Positions 18,186 through 27,219 of a DNA stretch of 44,993 bases are shown in pieces. The notes under the pieces were generated by a model that saw only the letters and a program-made list of their open reading frames with translations, was not told the origin of the DNA and made no database searches. Every line of letters starts with the position of its first letter. Position 1 is the first letter of the stretch. Both the position numbers and the translations under genes were made by a program. The DNA is from Nostoc sp. S4 (GTDB taxonomy: Bacteria > Cyanobacteriota > Cyanobacteriia > Cyanobacteriales > Nostocaceae): the NCBI GenBank assembly GCA_029379225.1, contig JAQYWR010000056.1, forward strand, positions 1 through 44,993. Reading direction: 5' to 3'.

Positions 18186-20774
18186 ATGACAACCTCACAG
18201 GAGAGGATTATCCCGACAGACTTGCGAAACGAAATGTCGCAGTCTTATCTGGAATACGCCATGAGCGTGATAGTGGGTCGGGCGCTGCCAGATGCGAGGG
18301 ATGGTCTAAAACCTGTGCATCGTCGCATTCTTTATGCAATGCACGAGCTAGGTTTGCTGCACGATCGCCCGTTTAAGAAATGTGCCCGTGTGGTGGGGGA
18401 AGTGTTAGGTAAATATCACCCCCACGGCGACACGGCTGTGTATGATGCTTTGGTGCGGATGGCGCAGGATTTTTCCATGCGATCGCCTTTAGTTGACGGG
18501 CATGGTAACTTCGGTTCGGTGGATAACGATCCCCCAGCGGCAATGCGGTATACAGAATGCCGTTTGAAAGCTTTAACTAGTGCTGGTCTACTGCACGACA
18601 TCGAATCGGAAACCGTAGACTTCGCCGATAACTTCGACGGTTCCCAGCAAGAACCGACAGTGCTACCAGCCCGGATTCCTCAACTGCTGCTCAATGGTTC
18701 CTCTGGAATTGCTGTGGGTATGGCAACCAACATTCCCCCGCACAACTTGGGGGAATTAATTGACGGTTTGGTGGCACTGATTCACAATCCAGAAATCACC
18801 GATATCGAATTAATGCAGTATGTCCACGGCCCCGACTTTCCTACTGGGGCACAAATTTTAGGGACAGCTGCGATTCGGGAAGCTTACACCACCGGGCGTG
18901 GTTCCATTACCATGCGTGGCGTTGCAAGCATTGAAACCATCGAACAGCGGGGACGCCCAGATAGAGAAGCAATTGTAATCACCGAATTGCCCTATCAAAC
19001 CAACAAAGCGGCGCTGATTGAAAAAATCGCCGAAATGGTGAATGAAAAGCGGCTAGAGGGCATCGCAGATATCCGAGATGAAAGCGATCGCGATGGAATG
19101 CGGGTTGTGATTGAACTTAAGCGTGATGCTTATCCCCGCGTTGTTCTAAACAATCTCTACAAACAAACGCCACTGCAAGCCAACTTCGGCGCAAACATGC
19201 TGGCGTTAGTGAATAGCGAACCCCTAGTACTCACCCTCAAGCAGTTCTTAAGCGTCTTCTTGGATTTCCGCATTGAATCCATTGTCAGACGCACTCGTTA
19301 CGAACTGCGAAAAGCCGAGGAACGCGACCACATTTTACAAGGGTTATTGATTGCCCTGTCTCACTTAGATGCAATTATTAATTTAATTCGCCATGCGCCA
19401 GATGCACCCACAGCCAAAGGCGAGTTAATCACAACTTATGGACTTTCGGAAGTGCAAGCAGATGCTATTTTGCAGATGCAATTACGGCGGTTGACTGCCT
19501 TGGAAGCAGACAAAATCCGTTTAGAACATGAAGAATTACAAGCCAAGATTGCCGACTTACAAGATATTTTGGCAAGACGGGAGAGAGTGCTGCAAATCAT
19601 TGAAACCGAAGTCACCCAATTAAAAACTAGCTTCGCCACGCCCCGGCGAACGGTAATTTTACCAGGGGAAGGTGAGATAGATGAACGTGACTTAATTGCC
19701 AACGATAAAGCTGTAATTTTACTGACGGAGCAAGGCTACATTAAACGGATGCCCGTCAACACTTTTGAAGCCCAAAGCCGTGCTACCAGAGGTAAAGCCG
19801 CAGCCAAAGTCAAAGATGATGACACCGTTGAGCATTTCTTAACTTGCTGCGACCACGATAGTGTTTTATTCTTTAGCGAACGTGGCGTAGTTTACTGCCT
19901 AAAAGCGTATCAAATTCCCGTGGGTTCTCGTACCAGTCGCGGTACACCCATCGTCCAAATGCTACCGATTCCCAAAGAAGAAAAAATCACTTCCATCGTC
20001 CCCGTTGACGAATTTAGCAATGAAGAATATTTGGTGATGCTTACCAAAGGCGGTAATATTAAGAAAACCGAATTGGCAGCCTTTAACCACATCCGCGCCA
20101 ATGGCTTGATTGCCATTTCCTTAGAAGAAGGCGACCAACTCAGGTGGGTACGACGCGCCAGAGTAGAAGACAGCGTGATTATTGGTTCTCGTCAAGGAAT
20201 GGCGATTCACTTTAGGTGCAACCACGAACAACTGCGTCCGTTAAGTCGGGCGACTCGTGGGGTGAAAGCCATGAAGTTGAAAAGTAAAGACGAATTGGTG
20301 GGTATGGATATTTTGCCTGCGGCAATTCTCGATACTTTGGATACAGTTACAGAAGCGGAAATTGAAGAAATCGAAACAGAAGAAATTGAAATTAATGAAG
20401 AGTCCACAGAAGTACCTGGCAACGGCAGTGTCGGCCCTTGGGTATTGGTAATAACAATGGGAGGATATGGTAAGCGCGTACCAGTCGCCCAATTCCGCCT
20501 GCAAAACCGTGCCGGTCAAGGTTTAATGGCAACTAAATTCAAAAACCGCAAAACCAAAGACCAATTAGCAACCCTACGCATTGTCAACAACGATGATGAT
20601 GAAATTATGATGGTTACCAATCGCGGTATTATTATCCGTCAAGCGGTGAATGCAATTTCCGTACAATCGCGATCGGCAACTGGGGTAAGAGTGCAGCGTT
20701 TAGATGAAGACGATGCTATTACCGGAGTGGCAGTAGTTCCACCTGATAGTGGCGATGCGGAAGAAGCAGAGTAA
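18186..20774 (+). CDS. gyrA: DNA gyrase subunit A
   Basis: GyrA cuts and reseals DNA in the gyrase heterotetramer with GyrB. The 862-residue protein has the catalytic Tyr122 (AAMRYTECRL) and the helix HPHGDTAVYDALV, where residue 83 is Thr (Ser in E. coli) and 87 is Asp. A coiled-coil and gate region follows, then the C-terminal beta-pinwheel from about residue 505, with repeats such as LRPLSRATRGVKAMKL and FRLQNRAGQGLMATKF. The GyrA-box position reads QSRATRG rather than QRRGGKG. An acidic insert (about 717-745, EAEIEEIETEEIEINEEST) interrupts the pinwheel. Because the box is altered, a ParC-like topoisomerase IV role cannot be excluded without the partner gene. lnt overlaps its 3' end. Confidence 0.92.
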   Translation: MTTSQERIIPTDLRNEMSQSYLEYAMSVIVGRALPDARDGLKPVHRRILYAMHELGLLHDRPFKKCARVVGEVLGKYHPHGDTAVYDALVRMAQDFSMRSPLVDGHGNFGSVDNDPPAAMRYTECRLKALTSAGLLHDIESETVDFADNFDGSQQEPTVLPARIPQLLLNGSSGIAVGMATNIPPHNLGELIDGLVALIHNPEITDIELMQYVHGPDFPTGAQILGTAAIREAYTTGRGSITMRGVASIETIEQRGRPDREAIVITELPYQTNKAALIEKIAEMVNEKRLEGIADIRDESDRDGMRVVIELKRDAYPRVVLNNLYKQTPLQANFGANMLALVNSEPLVLTLKQFLSVFLDFRIESIVRRTRYELRKAEERDHILQGLLIALSHLDAIINLIRHAPDAPTAKGELITTYGLSEVQADAILQMQLRRLTALEADKIRLEHEELQAKIADLQDILARRERVLQIIETEVTQLKTSFATPRRTVILPGEGEIDERDLIANDKAVILLTEQGYIKRMPVNTFEAQSRATRGKAAAKVKDDDTVEHFLTCCDHDSVLFFSERGVVYCLKAYQIPVGSRTSRGTPIVQMLPIPKEEKITSIVPVDEFSNEEYLVMLTKGGNIKKTELAAFNHIRANGLIAISLEEGDQLRWVRRARVEDSVIIGSRQGMAIHFRCNHEQLRPLSRATRGVKAMKLKSKDELVGMDILPAAILDTLDTVTEAEIEEIETEEIEINEESTEVPGNGSVGPWVLVITMGGYGKRVPVAQFRLQNRAGQGLMATKFKNRKTKDQLATLRIVNNDDDEIMMVTNRGIIIRQAVNAISVQSRSATGVRVQRLDEDDAITGVAVVPPDSGDAEEAE

Positions 20775-22416
20775 ACAACAGAGGGAGGGGTTAACTTCCT
20801 TACTCCCTCACTTAATTGCTTTAGCTAGCGGCATTTTTATGGGGCTAACCGTCGCCCCTGTGGGCGCATGGTTCCTAGCTTGGATTGCCCTAGCCCCCCT
20901 TTGGGTCTTAGTTGTTACTTCCTCAAAACGCAAAAACCAATCCCTCCCCATCTCCCCATACTTCGGCTCCGCTCAGTACAAGTCCCCCTATCTCCCCATC
21001 CCCCCCTCCTTCCTCTGGGGTATCGCTTATCACGGTATCGCCCTCTCCTGGATTACGGGAATTCATCCCATGACTTGGTTGGGCGTTCCTTGGTTGCTAA
21101 GTTTGGCAATCATGCTTTTTTGTTGGGGATTCATCAGTGTCTTGGGAGGGATATTCCTTACTATTTGGGCGACTGTAATGGTTCGTCTAAGTGGGCAAAA
21201 ATCCTGGCTACGTGTACTGATTGGTACAGCGGTGTGGTGCGGTTTAGAAAGTCTGTGGAGTGCTGGGCCTCTGTGGTGGACTTCTCTTGCTTACACTCAA
21301 AGCCCGCATAATCTCGTAATTGTACACCTTGGTCAACTTTCTGGGCCTAATACTGTGACTGCGGCAATAGTTGCTGTGAATGGCTTGATTGCCGAAGGAT
21401 GGATAAACCGTAGAAGTGCAGCAGACACAGAGGAAATAACCTCTGCGTCTGCGAGGTTATTTAATAAATACTTAGCTACCGCCACCGGACTATTAATTAC
21501 CTTACACCTGATAGGTTTTATCTTATACAGCCGTCCCATCGCCCAACTACCAGAAGCAGCGTTGAAAGTGGGGATTGTGCAAGGTAATATTCCTAACCGA
21601 CTTTTGCGGAGTTCCGAAGGGTTTCGTCGCGCCGAAGAAAACTACACCACTGGATATATAACTTTAGCAAATCAAGGTGTAGATGCAGTTCTGACCGCAG
21701 AAGGAGCCTTACCTGTTTTCCAGCGTAACTTGATGGCAACTGCCTTAGTTGCAGCAGTGAAAGAAAAAGCCGTAGTTGCTTGGATTGGGGCTTTTGGCGA
21801 ACGAGGAAGCAGCTATACAATTAGCTTATTTACTTTTGATAAACAAGGTAAAATTGTCAGCCGCTACGACAAAGCGAAATTAGTACCTTTAGGAGAATAT
21901 ATTCCCTTTGAAGGAATTTTAGGTGGAATAATTCAACGGTTGTCACCTTTGGATGCACACCAAGTTGCTGGTTCAGCAAATCAGGTATTTGACACTCCTT
22001 TTGGGAGAGCGATCGCTAGTATATGTTATGAATCTGCTTTTGCAGAACAGTTTCGCTATCAAGCGGCAGCGGGTGGGCAATTTATTCTCAGTTCTTCTAA
22101 CGATGCTCATTATACTCGGTGGATGCCACTCCAGCATCATGCACAGGATATCATGCGGGCAATTGAAACTGATAGATGGTCAGCACGAGCAACTAATACA
22201 GGATATTCTGCTTTTATAGATCCTCACGGGAGAACTTTGTGGATATCTGGATATAACACCTACGAAACTCATGCCCAAACAATCTATCGCCGACAAACAA
22301 AGACTTTATATGTGCGTTGGGGTGATTGGTTGACACTGTTATTGTTAATATCCTCCGGAGGATTTTGGTTGTTTGAACAAGTTAAACAAAATTCAATTGT
22401 TAACAGTTCAAATTAA
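20749..22416 (+). CDS. lnt: Apolipoprotein N-acyltransferase
   Basis: Lnt adds the third acyl chain to the N-terminal cysteine of lipoproteins in the inner membrane. The 555-residue protein has N-terminal membrane spans (HLIALASGIFMGLTV, WFLAWIALAPLWVLVV, then more to about 245) and a nitrilase-fold domain with the expected triad: Glu in TAEGALP, Lys in KAKLVPLGEYIP and Cys in SICYESAF. A last membrane helix lies near the C-terminus (LTLLLLISSGGFWLF). The start may be GTG 20749 or ATG 20755; either overlaps gyrA by 20-26 bp. Residues about 66-79 (PISPYFGSAQYKSP) are encoded by a copy of an intergenic repeat also found at 35104-35144. This insert sits in the loop between the second and third membrane segments. 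Confidence 0.93.
   Translation: MAMRKKQSKQQREGLTSLLPHLIALASGIFMGLTVAPVGAWFLAWIALAPLWVLVVTSSKRKNQSLPISPYFGSAQYKSPYLPIPPSFLWGIAYHGIALSWITGIHPMTWLGVPWLLSLAIMLFCWGFISVLGGIFLTIWATVMVRLSGQKSWLRVLIGTAVWCGLESLWSAGPLWWTSLAYTQSPHNLVIVHLGQLSGPNTVTAAIVAVNGLIAEGWINRRSAADTEEITSASARLFNKYLATATGLLITLHLIGFILYSRPIAQLPEAALKVGIVQGNIPNRLLRSSEGFRRAEENYTTGYITLANQGVDAVLTAEGALPVFQRNLMATALVAAVKEKAVVAWIGAFGERGSSYTISLFTFDKQGKIVSRYDKAKLVPLGEYIPFEGILGGIIQRLSPLDAHQVAGSANQVFDTPFGRAIASICYESAFAEQFRYQAAAGGQFILSSSNDAHYTRWMPLQHHAQDIMRAIETDRWSARATNTGYSAFIDPHGRTLWISGYNTYETHAQTIYRRQTKTLYVRWGDWLTLLLLISSGGFWLFEQVKQNSIVNSSN
20944..20984 (+). repeat. Dispersed repeat copy inside lnt
   Basis: 41 bp matching the reverse complement of intergenic 35104-35144 at 40 of 41 positions. 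The core is CTTCGGCTCCGCTCAGTACAAG, flanked by CTCCCCAT units. Confidence 0.9.
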
Positions 22417-22455
22417 TCAACTCATTCAAATTAACAATTTTCAAGAGTAAAAAAA

Positions 22456-22695
22456 ATGAAAACTGAACAAGACCGCGAACAATTAATTAAAGATATTAAC
22501 TTACTGTTATATCAAGCTTATGACAGTACCTTAGACGAAATTTATGCCCTACTTAAAAAAATTGAAGAAGAAGAAGAAGAAGAAGATTTAAAAGCTTATG
22601 AAAAAGCTAAACAAGATGCTGAAATTAATGGCAGTGTGTCATGGGAAGAAGCTAAAAAAGAACTTAAAGTAGAAACAAAAAAGGAAGTTGTGTGA
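22456..22695 (+). CDS. Antitoxin-like protein of a RelE/ParE-type pair
   Basis: A 79-residue hydrophilic protein, helical and very acidic in the middle (KKIEEEEEEEDLKAYEKAKQ), with a SWEEAKKEL segment near the C-terminus that is typical of antitoxins paired with RelE/ParE toxins. Its stop overlaps the start of the downstream toxin gene by 4 bp (GTGA), the usual arrangement for such modules. The DNA-binding N-terminal fold cannot be assigned by eye. It follows lnt by 39 nt and may be partly co-transcribed with it. Autoregulation with the toxin is expected. Confidence 0.75.
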   Translation: MKTEQDREQLIKDINLLLYQAYDSTLDEIYALLKKIEEEEEEEDLKAYEKAKQDAEINGSVSWEEAKKELKVETKKEVV

Positions 22696-22958
22696 GTTAT
22701 AAAGTTGAAATATCCAAGGGTGCATTAAAACAACTAAAAAAATTATCGCCAGAACTTCAAGAACGTATACAAGTTAGAATTGATGATTCAGCCACAGAAC
22801 CCTGTCCAAACGGGCTTAAAAAGCTAAAAGGTAAAGAAAATGCTTATCGAATTAAAGTAGGTGACTATCGCCTTATATACAATATTTTCAATGATGTTTT
22901 ACTGGTGAATGTTGTGGAAGTCGGACATCGTAGCAAGATTTATAAAGATGAAAGTTGA
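22692..22958 (+). CDS. RelE/ParE family toxin
   Basis: An 88-residue protein with the RelE/ParE layout: YKVEISKGALKQLKKLSPELQERI, the basic loop GLKKLKGKENAYRIKVGDYRLIY, then a strand and the C-terminal VVEVGHRSKIY. The YRIKVGDYRLIY block is the family signature around the active or gyrase-binding face, and HRSKIY is the usual ending. The start is GTG, overlapping the antitoxin stop. RelE members cut mRNA in the ribosome whereas ParE members poison gyrase; the sequence does not decide between these. Its 3' end comes within 15 nt of the convergent HlyD gene. Confidence 0.85.
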   Translation: MSYKVEISKGALKQLKKLSPELQERIQVRIDDSATEPCPNGLKKLKGKENAYRIKVGDYRLIYNIFNDVLLVNVVEVGHRSKIYKDES

Positions 22959-22972
22959 AAATAATTTACTTG

Positions 22973-24481
22973 TTAAATATCTGTGATAAATCTTGCCTTT
23001 CTCAAAAGAAACTGTAACACTGTTTCTTGAGAAGAAATAATATCTGCTCTACCTTCCATGCCAGATTGAATTGCACAGTGGCGATCGCCAACTCTTAATA
23101 CTAGCTTATCTGGCTGAATAGTTACTTCGTAATTAGCAGCATTTTTATCCTGTTGAGATCCGATTGCATCTGGTGAAATGGCACTGACTTTACCTTTCAA
23201 AGTTCCATACTCAGTATAAGAACAACCAGAAACCCGCAATTGTACTTGTTGACCTGCTTCTACTTTCCGGATATCTTGAGATTGCACTAATGCTTTAATT
23301 ATTAATAGTGAATCGTTAGGAGAAATTTTAGCAACAATATCGCCAGAATGCAACACTTGAGAAGGATTACGCAAATTTAATTCCTGAATAATACCAGATG
23401 CCGAGGCACGAATCACTGTATCTGCAATCTCTCGAATAATTTGTTGCAGTTCTTGGCGATCCCGGCTCAATTGCTTTTGAATTTCTACTTTTTGTTGTAA
23501 TAATTGCTCTCGTTCTTGATTTAATTTTCCTAAACTGACTTTACCTGTAGCACTTTCAGCAGCAATTTTCTCCTGAGAAATTGCCACATCAGCATCGTTA
23601 GGATTGAGATTAACGAATACGGCTTGTAGTTTAGCTGTGGCTGCTTCTACTGCTTGTTGTTGTTGTTGGATTGCTTGTTGTTGTTCTTCTACACTAGCTT
23701 TTTGAGATTCTAAAAGCTGTTCTTGTTGTTCAACAGCTAGCTGTACTTCTTGGAATTGATCCTGAGAAATAGAGCCGGTTTGGAGTAAAGGTTGATATCT
23801 GTCTCGCTTGGCTTTTGCTGCTCTTAATGAAGCATCGCTAGACTTTAAATTCGCTATTGCTGATTTTAACTGTGTTTGAGTTTTTTGTAATTCCTTGTGA
23901 GCTTGGCTTAAATTTGCTTTAGCTTCTCTGACTTGGGCAATTGAAGTGGTTCGCCTGTCTTGGATATCGCGTTGACTGCGATTGAGTTCTGCTTTAGCTG
24001 AGGCGATAACTCGGTTAGTGCGATCGCTTTCTGCTACTATTTGCCCATCTAAGGCCAAAATTTGGGCATCAAGTTGAGATAGTTGCAGTTTAGCTTGCTG
24101 AATATTCGTTTGTAATTGGCTTTTTTGGGTTTGAAGACGATTATCGTCTATCAAGGCAATAATATCTCCTTTTTTCACTGGCTGATTTGTCTGCACTGCA
24201 ATGCTTTTAATCGTTCCTTCTGTTGCTGCTTGTACTAAACGCAGTTCTCCAGCAGGGCGAACAGTCGCCGGAACTTTGACTGTAATTTTATATTTAAGAA
24301 CGCTTGCCAGAATAATGCTTGCAGCAAAAATGGTAAGCAGAACTATGCCGCCGACAGTTGTCCAATTATTAATGGGAGGCAAAAATTCATTAGGATTAGC
24401 TGGACGGAGAAATTCGGGATTAGTTACCATCTCTGCGTTGGAATCAGAAACAGCAGGTGAAGGCAAGTTCGCATCAGCCAT
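22973..24481 (-). CDS. HlyD-family membrane fusion protein, peptide exporter partner
   Basis: A 502-residue periplasmic adaptor. It has a short cytoplasmic N-terminus, one membrane helix (VGGIVLLTIFAASIILASVL), a lipoyl/barrel-sandwich half (VQAATEGTIKSIAVQTNQPVKKGDIIALID), a long coiled-coil of about 260 residues rich in Gln, Ala and Leu, the second half-motif (IRASASGIIQELNLRNPSQVLHSGDIVAKI) and a C-terminal barrel. Such proteins connect an inner-membrane ABC exporter to an outer-membrane channel. ATG 24481 is preferred to an upstream TTG. It lies downstream of the single-core precursor on the same strand, about 350 nt away, and presumably partners the C39 transporter at 27880. No TolC-like gene is in the window. 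Confidence 0.9.
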   Translation of the reverse strand: MADANLPSPAVSDSNAEMVTNPEFLRPANPNEFLPPINNWTTVGGIVLLTIFAASIILASVLKYKITVKVPATVRPAGELRLVQAATEGTIKSIAVQTNQPVKKGDIIALIDDNRLQTQKSQLQTNIQQAKLQLSQLDAQILALDGQIVAESDRTNRVIASAKAELNRSQRDIQDRRTTSIAQVREAKANLSQAHKELQKTQTQLKSAIANLKSSDASLRAAKAKRDRYQPLLQTGSISQDQFQEVQLAVEQQEQLLESQKASVEEQQQAIQQQQQAVEAATAKLQAVFVNLNPNDADVAISQEKIAAESATGKVSLGKLNQEREQLLQQKVEIQKQLSRDRQELQQIIREIADTVIRASASGIIQELNLRNPSQVLHSGDIVAKISPNDSLLIIKALVQSQDIRKVEAGQQVQLRVSGCSYTEYGTLKGKVSAISPDAIGSQQDKNAANYEVTIQPDKLVLRVGDRHCAIQSGMEGRADIISSQETVLQFLLRKARFITDI

Positions 24482-24835
24482 TTTAGAATTCAATACTTCA
24501 ACTGTGATTATTTTGACACATAGCTATTCCTATATGGGTAAAGTACAGAAAAAATAATTAACCATAGATGAGCATAGATTATTGTAGGGTAATACAGGTG
24601 TGCTACCCTACTGCTATACCTCATTCAAATGAGAATCACTATATCACTATAAACCTAAATCTTTTTATACTTGGTGAATAGTATAGCCGTAGTCACACAC
24701 TTTAGGACATAATGACAAGCGTGAAAGCTAGGAATAGTAACAGTTTTACCTTCTGCCTTCTGCCCTCTGCCTCCTGCCTCCTGCTATATAAAATAGACTT
24801 ATTGCAAAAGTACCTAATGAATAAAGTCGTAACAC
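24482..24835. other. Intergenic region between precursor and HlyD gene, with CTGCCTC repeats
   Basis: About 350 bp without a gene. A CTGCCTTCTGCCCTCTGCCTCCTGCCTCCTG tract is at about 24753-24783, another heptamer-type array. The gap suggests that the HlyD gene may have its own promoter rather than relying on the precursor transcript. Confidence 0.5.
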
Positions 24836-25039
24836 TTAAAGTGCGCTGAAGTCATCGCTATCCGATGGATACTTTAGTGTTCTTGACGCTCTTCCGCCAC
24901 TGATTTGTTCTAATTCTTTTTCAGACATTTCTTCACAGACTTGCTCCTCTAAAAAGCGAGAAAAGAATGGCATTGCTGATGACTTCAAATCTTGCTCTGA
25001 CTTAAAGGCTTTTGCATCAATATTAGGTTCTACTTTCAT
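24836..25039 (-). CDS. mdnA: Microviridin-type precursor peptide, single core
   Basis: A 67-residue precursor. The leader carries MPFFSRFLEEQ (residues 23-33), the PFFxRFLE helix that recruits the ATP-grasp ligases in microviridin biosynthesis, and ends in a double glycine at 48-49 (EQISGG). The C-terminal part holds one core, TLKYPSDSDD (54-63), fitting TxKxPSDx(E/D)(D/E). In microviridins the Thr and Ser form esters with Asp/Glu and the Lys forms an amide. Here both closing acids are Asp. Leu after Thr matches the elastase- or chymotrypsin-inhibiting kind, by analogy with microviridin B. A GGGAG site lies 8 nt before the ATG. It follows mdnC by 88 nt and is separate from the three-core precursor. 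Confidence 0.93.
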   Translation of the reverse strand: MKVEPNIDAKAFKSEQDLKSSAMPFFSRFLEEQVCEEMSEKELEQISGGRASRTLKYPSDSDDFSAL

Positions 25040-25127
25040 TTCAAAACTCCCTTGACTATGTAATATTCAAAAACTTGTTGTAATGATTTAACAGTGGATA
25101 ACAGTTGATTTATGCAAATTTATGTAA

Positions 25128-26093
25128 TTAATTTTGTAAAACCTCAGCGATCGCCTGGGAAATTGGTAAGCCAGGACAGCGTTCCAGCCAGAAAAACTCG
25201 CCAACAGGGTTAACTTCAAGAAATACATACCGATTATCAGGAGTCAAAATAATATCAATAGCTCCATAATTTAAACGGAATTCTGCCATAAGTTTGAGCA
25301 GTTTCTCTTCGACATCTTCAGGCAAAGTGTATGACTCCCAAGCGTCAAGTAAAGCAATTCCCTGTTTGCGCCAATCGTAACGCGCTTTATCCAAAGCTTG
25401 AGAATCAACCGCAGCCGTCAGCACGCGTTTACCTACAATAATTGTCCGCAACTCCAATGCTTTGGGAATTTTTTCTTGAAATGTCATTGGGCAAAAACGT
25501 AAGCCATCAAGGTTATTCAAATCTTCAGATGAAATTGGATTTGTAAACACAACTTTTTCTCGTCCTTGTTCATCGTAAATAGCAAATGAAGAGAGCATTT
25601 TTGTAATTATTCCCTGCTGACACTCTTGGGCAAATTGCTTTACTGCAAGTGGATTATTTGTAGTCAAGGTGCGTGGCGTATCTAGACCTATCTTTCTTGC
25701 TATTTGTAATTGCAATTGCTTATTTTCAGCTCGCCGAATATTCGGTAGAGGGTCGAGATGAAAACCTTTGATACTGGCAATCATTCCCTGAATGGTGACA
25801 CGAGATTCTTTGAGTGAAGCTTGTCTGAATTGCCTATCCATAGAGTCAGGAATTTTTGACCCAATGGCGATACGTCGATACCAAACTGCTGACACTTCAT
25901 TTAAATCTAATGTTTGGTCATCGACGCTAAGAGTAACCCGTTCAGTTTCGCCATAATAAACATCTAGCTGTATTTCTGTAGGAAAGCGGTCTGTATCAAA
26001 ACGAAATGCTTTTCCTCCTTGGACTTCAATTGCTTGAATAACTAAAGGAATACTTTCGTTGTCTTGGCTGTGAGTAATGATTAAAACAGTCAT
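25128..26093 (-). CDS. mdnC: ATP-grasp graspetide ligase, MdnC/MvdD type (omega-ester)
   Basis: A 321-residue ATP-grasp enzyme. From TVLIITHSQDNES through AFRFDTDRFPTE, VSAVWYRR, GFHLDP and CPMTFQEKIPKALELR to FLEVNPVGEFFWLE it follows the MdnC (MvdD) ligase, which closes the ester rings of microviridin by phosphorylating Asp/Glu side chains. The ATP-grasp nucleotide and metal residues show as GIITKMLSSFAIY and the ExN of FLEVNP. I take ATG 26093 because the 31 codons upstream are unlike the family and overlap mdnB. It lies 31 nt after the mdnB stop, so the two are co-transcribed. Ring order in known systems is ester first (MdnC), amide next (MdnB). Confidence 0.95.
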   Translation of the reverse strand: MTVLIITHSQDNESIPLVIQAIEVQGGKAFRFDTDRFPTEIQLDVYYGETERVTLSVDDQTLDLNEVSAVWYRRIAIGSKIPDSMDRQFRQASLKESRVTIQGMIASIKGFHLDPLPNIRRAENKQLQLQIARKIGLDTPRTLTTNNPLAVKQFAQECQQGIITKMLSSFAIYDEQGREKVVFTNPISSEDLNNLDGLRFCPMTFQEKIPKALELRTIIVGKRVLTAAVDSQALDKARYDWRKQGIALLDAWESYTLPEDVEEKLLKLMAEFRLNYGAIDIILTPDNRYVFLEVNPVGEFFWLERCPGLPISQAIAEVLQN

Positions 26094-26124
26094 TTCAAGA
26101 ATCAAATCAGTTGGTTTTAGATTT

Positions 26125-27129
26125 TTAAAAAGACGTATTATATTTAGGATTTTTTGCAAGTAGTGCATCAGCGATCGCCTCTGCAATCGGATAGTCTAAA
26201 TCTCTCTCTAACATCCCCCACTCTCCTGTGGGATTAATTTCTAAAAAAACATATTCCCCTGATGGTGTTTTAATCAAGTCAAATGCTCCAAAAACCAGTC
26301 CGAATCTTGCCATAAAAGCATCCAGACAACGAATTAGGTTATCGGGTAATTGATATGGTTGCCAGGTCAAAACTTCTTTTGTTCCACGTCGCCAATCTTG
26401 AGTAGATGCTGCATACCCAGATGCATCTAGTGCCCCAACAAACAGATTACCATTTACATACACTGCCCGTAATTCTAACTGTTTGAGGATTTGTTCTTGA
26501 AACACAACTGGACAATAACGCAGTGTTTCAGCATCAATTAAGTCTTCTTCTTTAACGGCGCTAGTATACATGAAAAAAGAAGAGGCTTGCATACCATAAG
26601 AAAGAGGTCTAAGCAGCTTGGCAACCATTTTTTTGTTAACTTGGTGGAAAAAGTCTCGTGCTTGTTGAGGATTGTTGGTTACCAGAGTTTGAGGTATTAT
26701 AAGACCTACTTCCGATGCAACCCGTAGTTGGCGCAACTTATTTTCAGCTGCACTGATGCGCTGTAAATCATCTACCCAGGTGGCTGTCCTCAGGCTGTCC
26801 CAAAAGCCATCTAAGACTGCGAGTGATTCATTAGAGCAGGCTGCTTGAAACTGTGGAGCTAATTCTTTACCTAAATCGGGTTGCCAAATTCGCCGCATCC
26901 ATACTGCTTGTACTTGCTCGGTGTTGAGGGAGCTTTCTTTATATTTGAGTGTATGATTGCTGCCAGAGTTGCTTAAATTAGCCTGGAGTTGAACTGCTGT
27001 TGGAAACTTATCAGTATCAAGACGAAATGGCTGTGCGCCTCGTTTGGATACAGCTTCGGCAACTCTATCTATTGTGAAGTAATCACCACTGTGGCTGATT
27101 AATAAAACTACATTGCGCTCAAGGTGCAT
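26125..27129 (-). CDS. mdnB: ATP-grasp graspetide ligase, MdnB/MvdC type (omega-amide)
   Basis: A 334-residue ATP-grasp enzyme of the microviridin kind. VVLLISHSGDYFTIDRVAEA at the N-terminus, PFRLDTDKFPT, VQAVWMRRIW, LDGFWDSL, CPVVFQEQILKQLELRAVYV and the end VFLEINPTGEWGMLE are the MdnB (MvdC) pattern. That enzyme makes the Lys-to-acid amide crosslink after the esters are closed. MdnB and MdnC share the DTDKFPT/DTDRFPT leader-binding region and are presumably an old duplication. Translation starts at ATG 27129 without a strong Shine-Dalgarno. The stem-loop at 27220-27242 lies between it and the three-core precursor. Confidence 0.95.
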   Translation of the reverse strand: MHLERNVVLLISHSGDYFTIDRVAEAVSKRGAQPFRLDTDKFPTAVQLQANLSNSGSNHTLKYKESSLNTEQVQAVWMRRIWQPDLGKELAPQFQAACSNESLAVLDGFWDSLRTATWVDDLQRISAAENKLRQLRVASEVGLIIPQTLVTNNPQQARDFFHQVNKKMVAKLLRPLSYGMQASSFFMYTSAVKEEDLIDAETLRYCPVVFQEQILKQLELRAVYVNGNLFVGALDASGYAASTQDWRRGTKEVLTWQPYQLPDNLIRCLDAFMARFGLVFGAFDLIKTPSGEYVFLEINPTGEWGMLERDLDYPIAEAIADALLAKNPKYNTSF

Positions 27130-27219
27130 AAAATATTTTCATTCGGTTTTTATACTTTCCCTATTGTCAACTTTTAAGGAAGCAAGGTATTAAAAAGGTA
27201 AACTTAGTTTTAATGGGAA

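Noticed and set aside
26094..26186. 31-codon N-terminal extension of mdnC
   Set aside because: Not family-like, overlaps the end of mdnB; the family start TVLIITHS follows ATG 26093.
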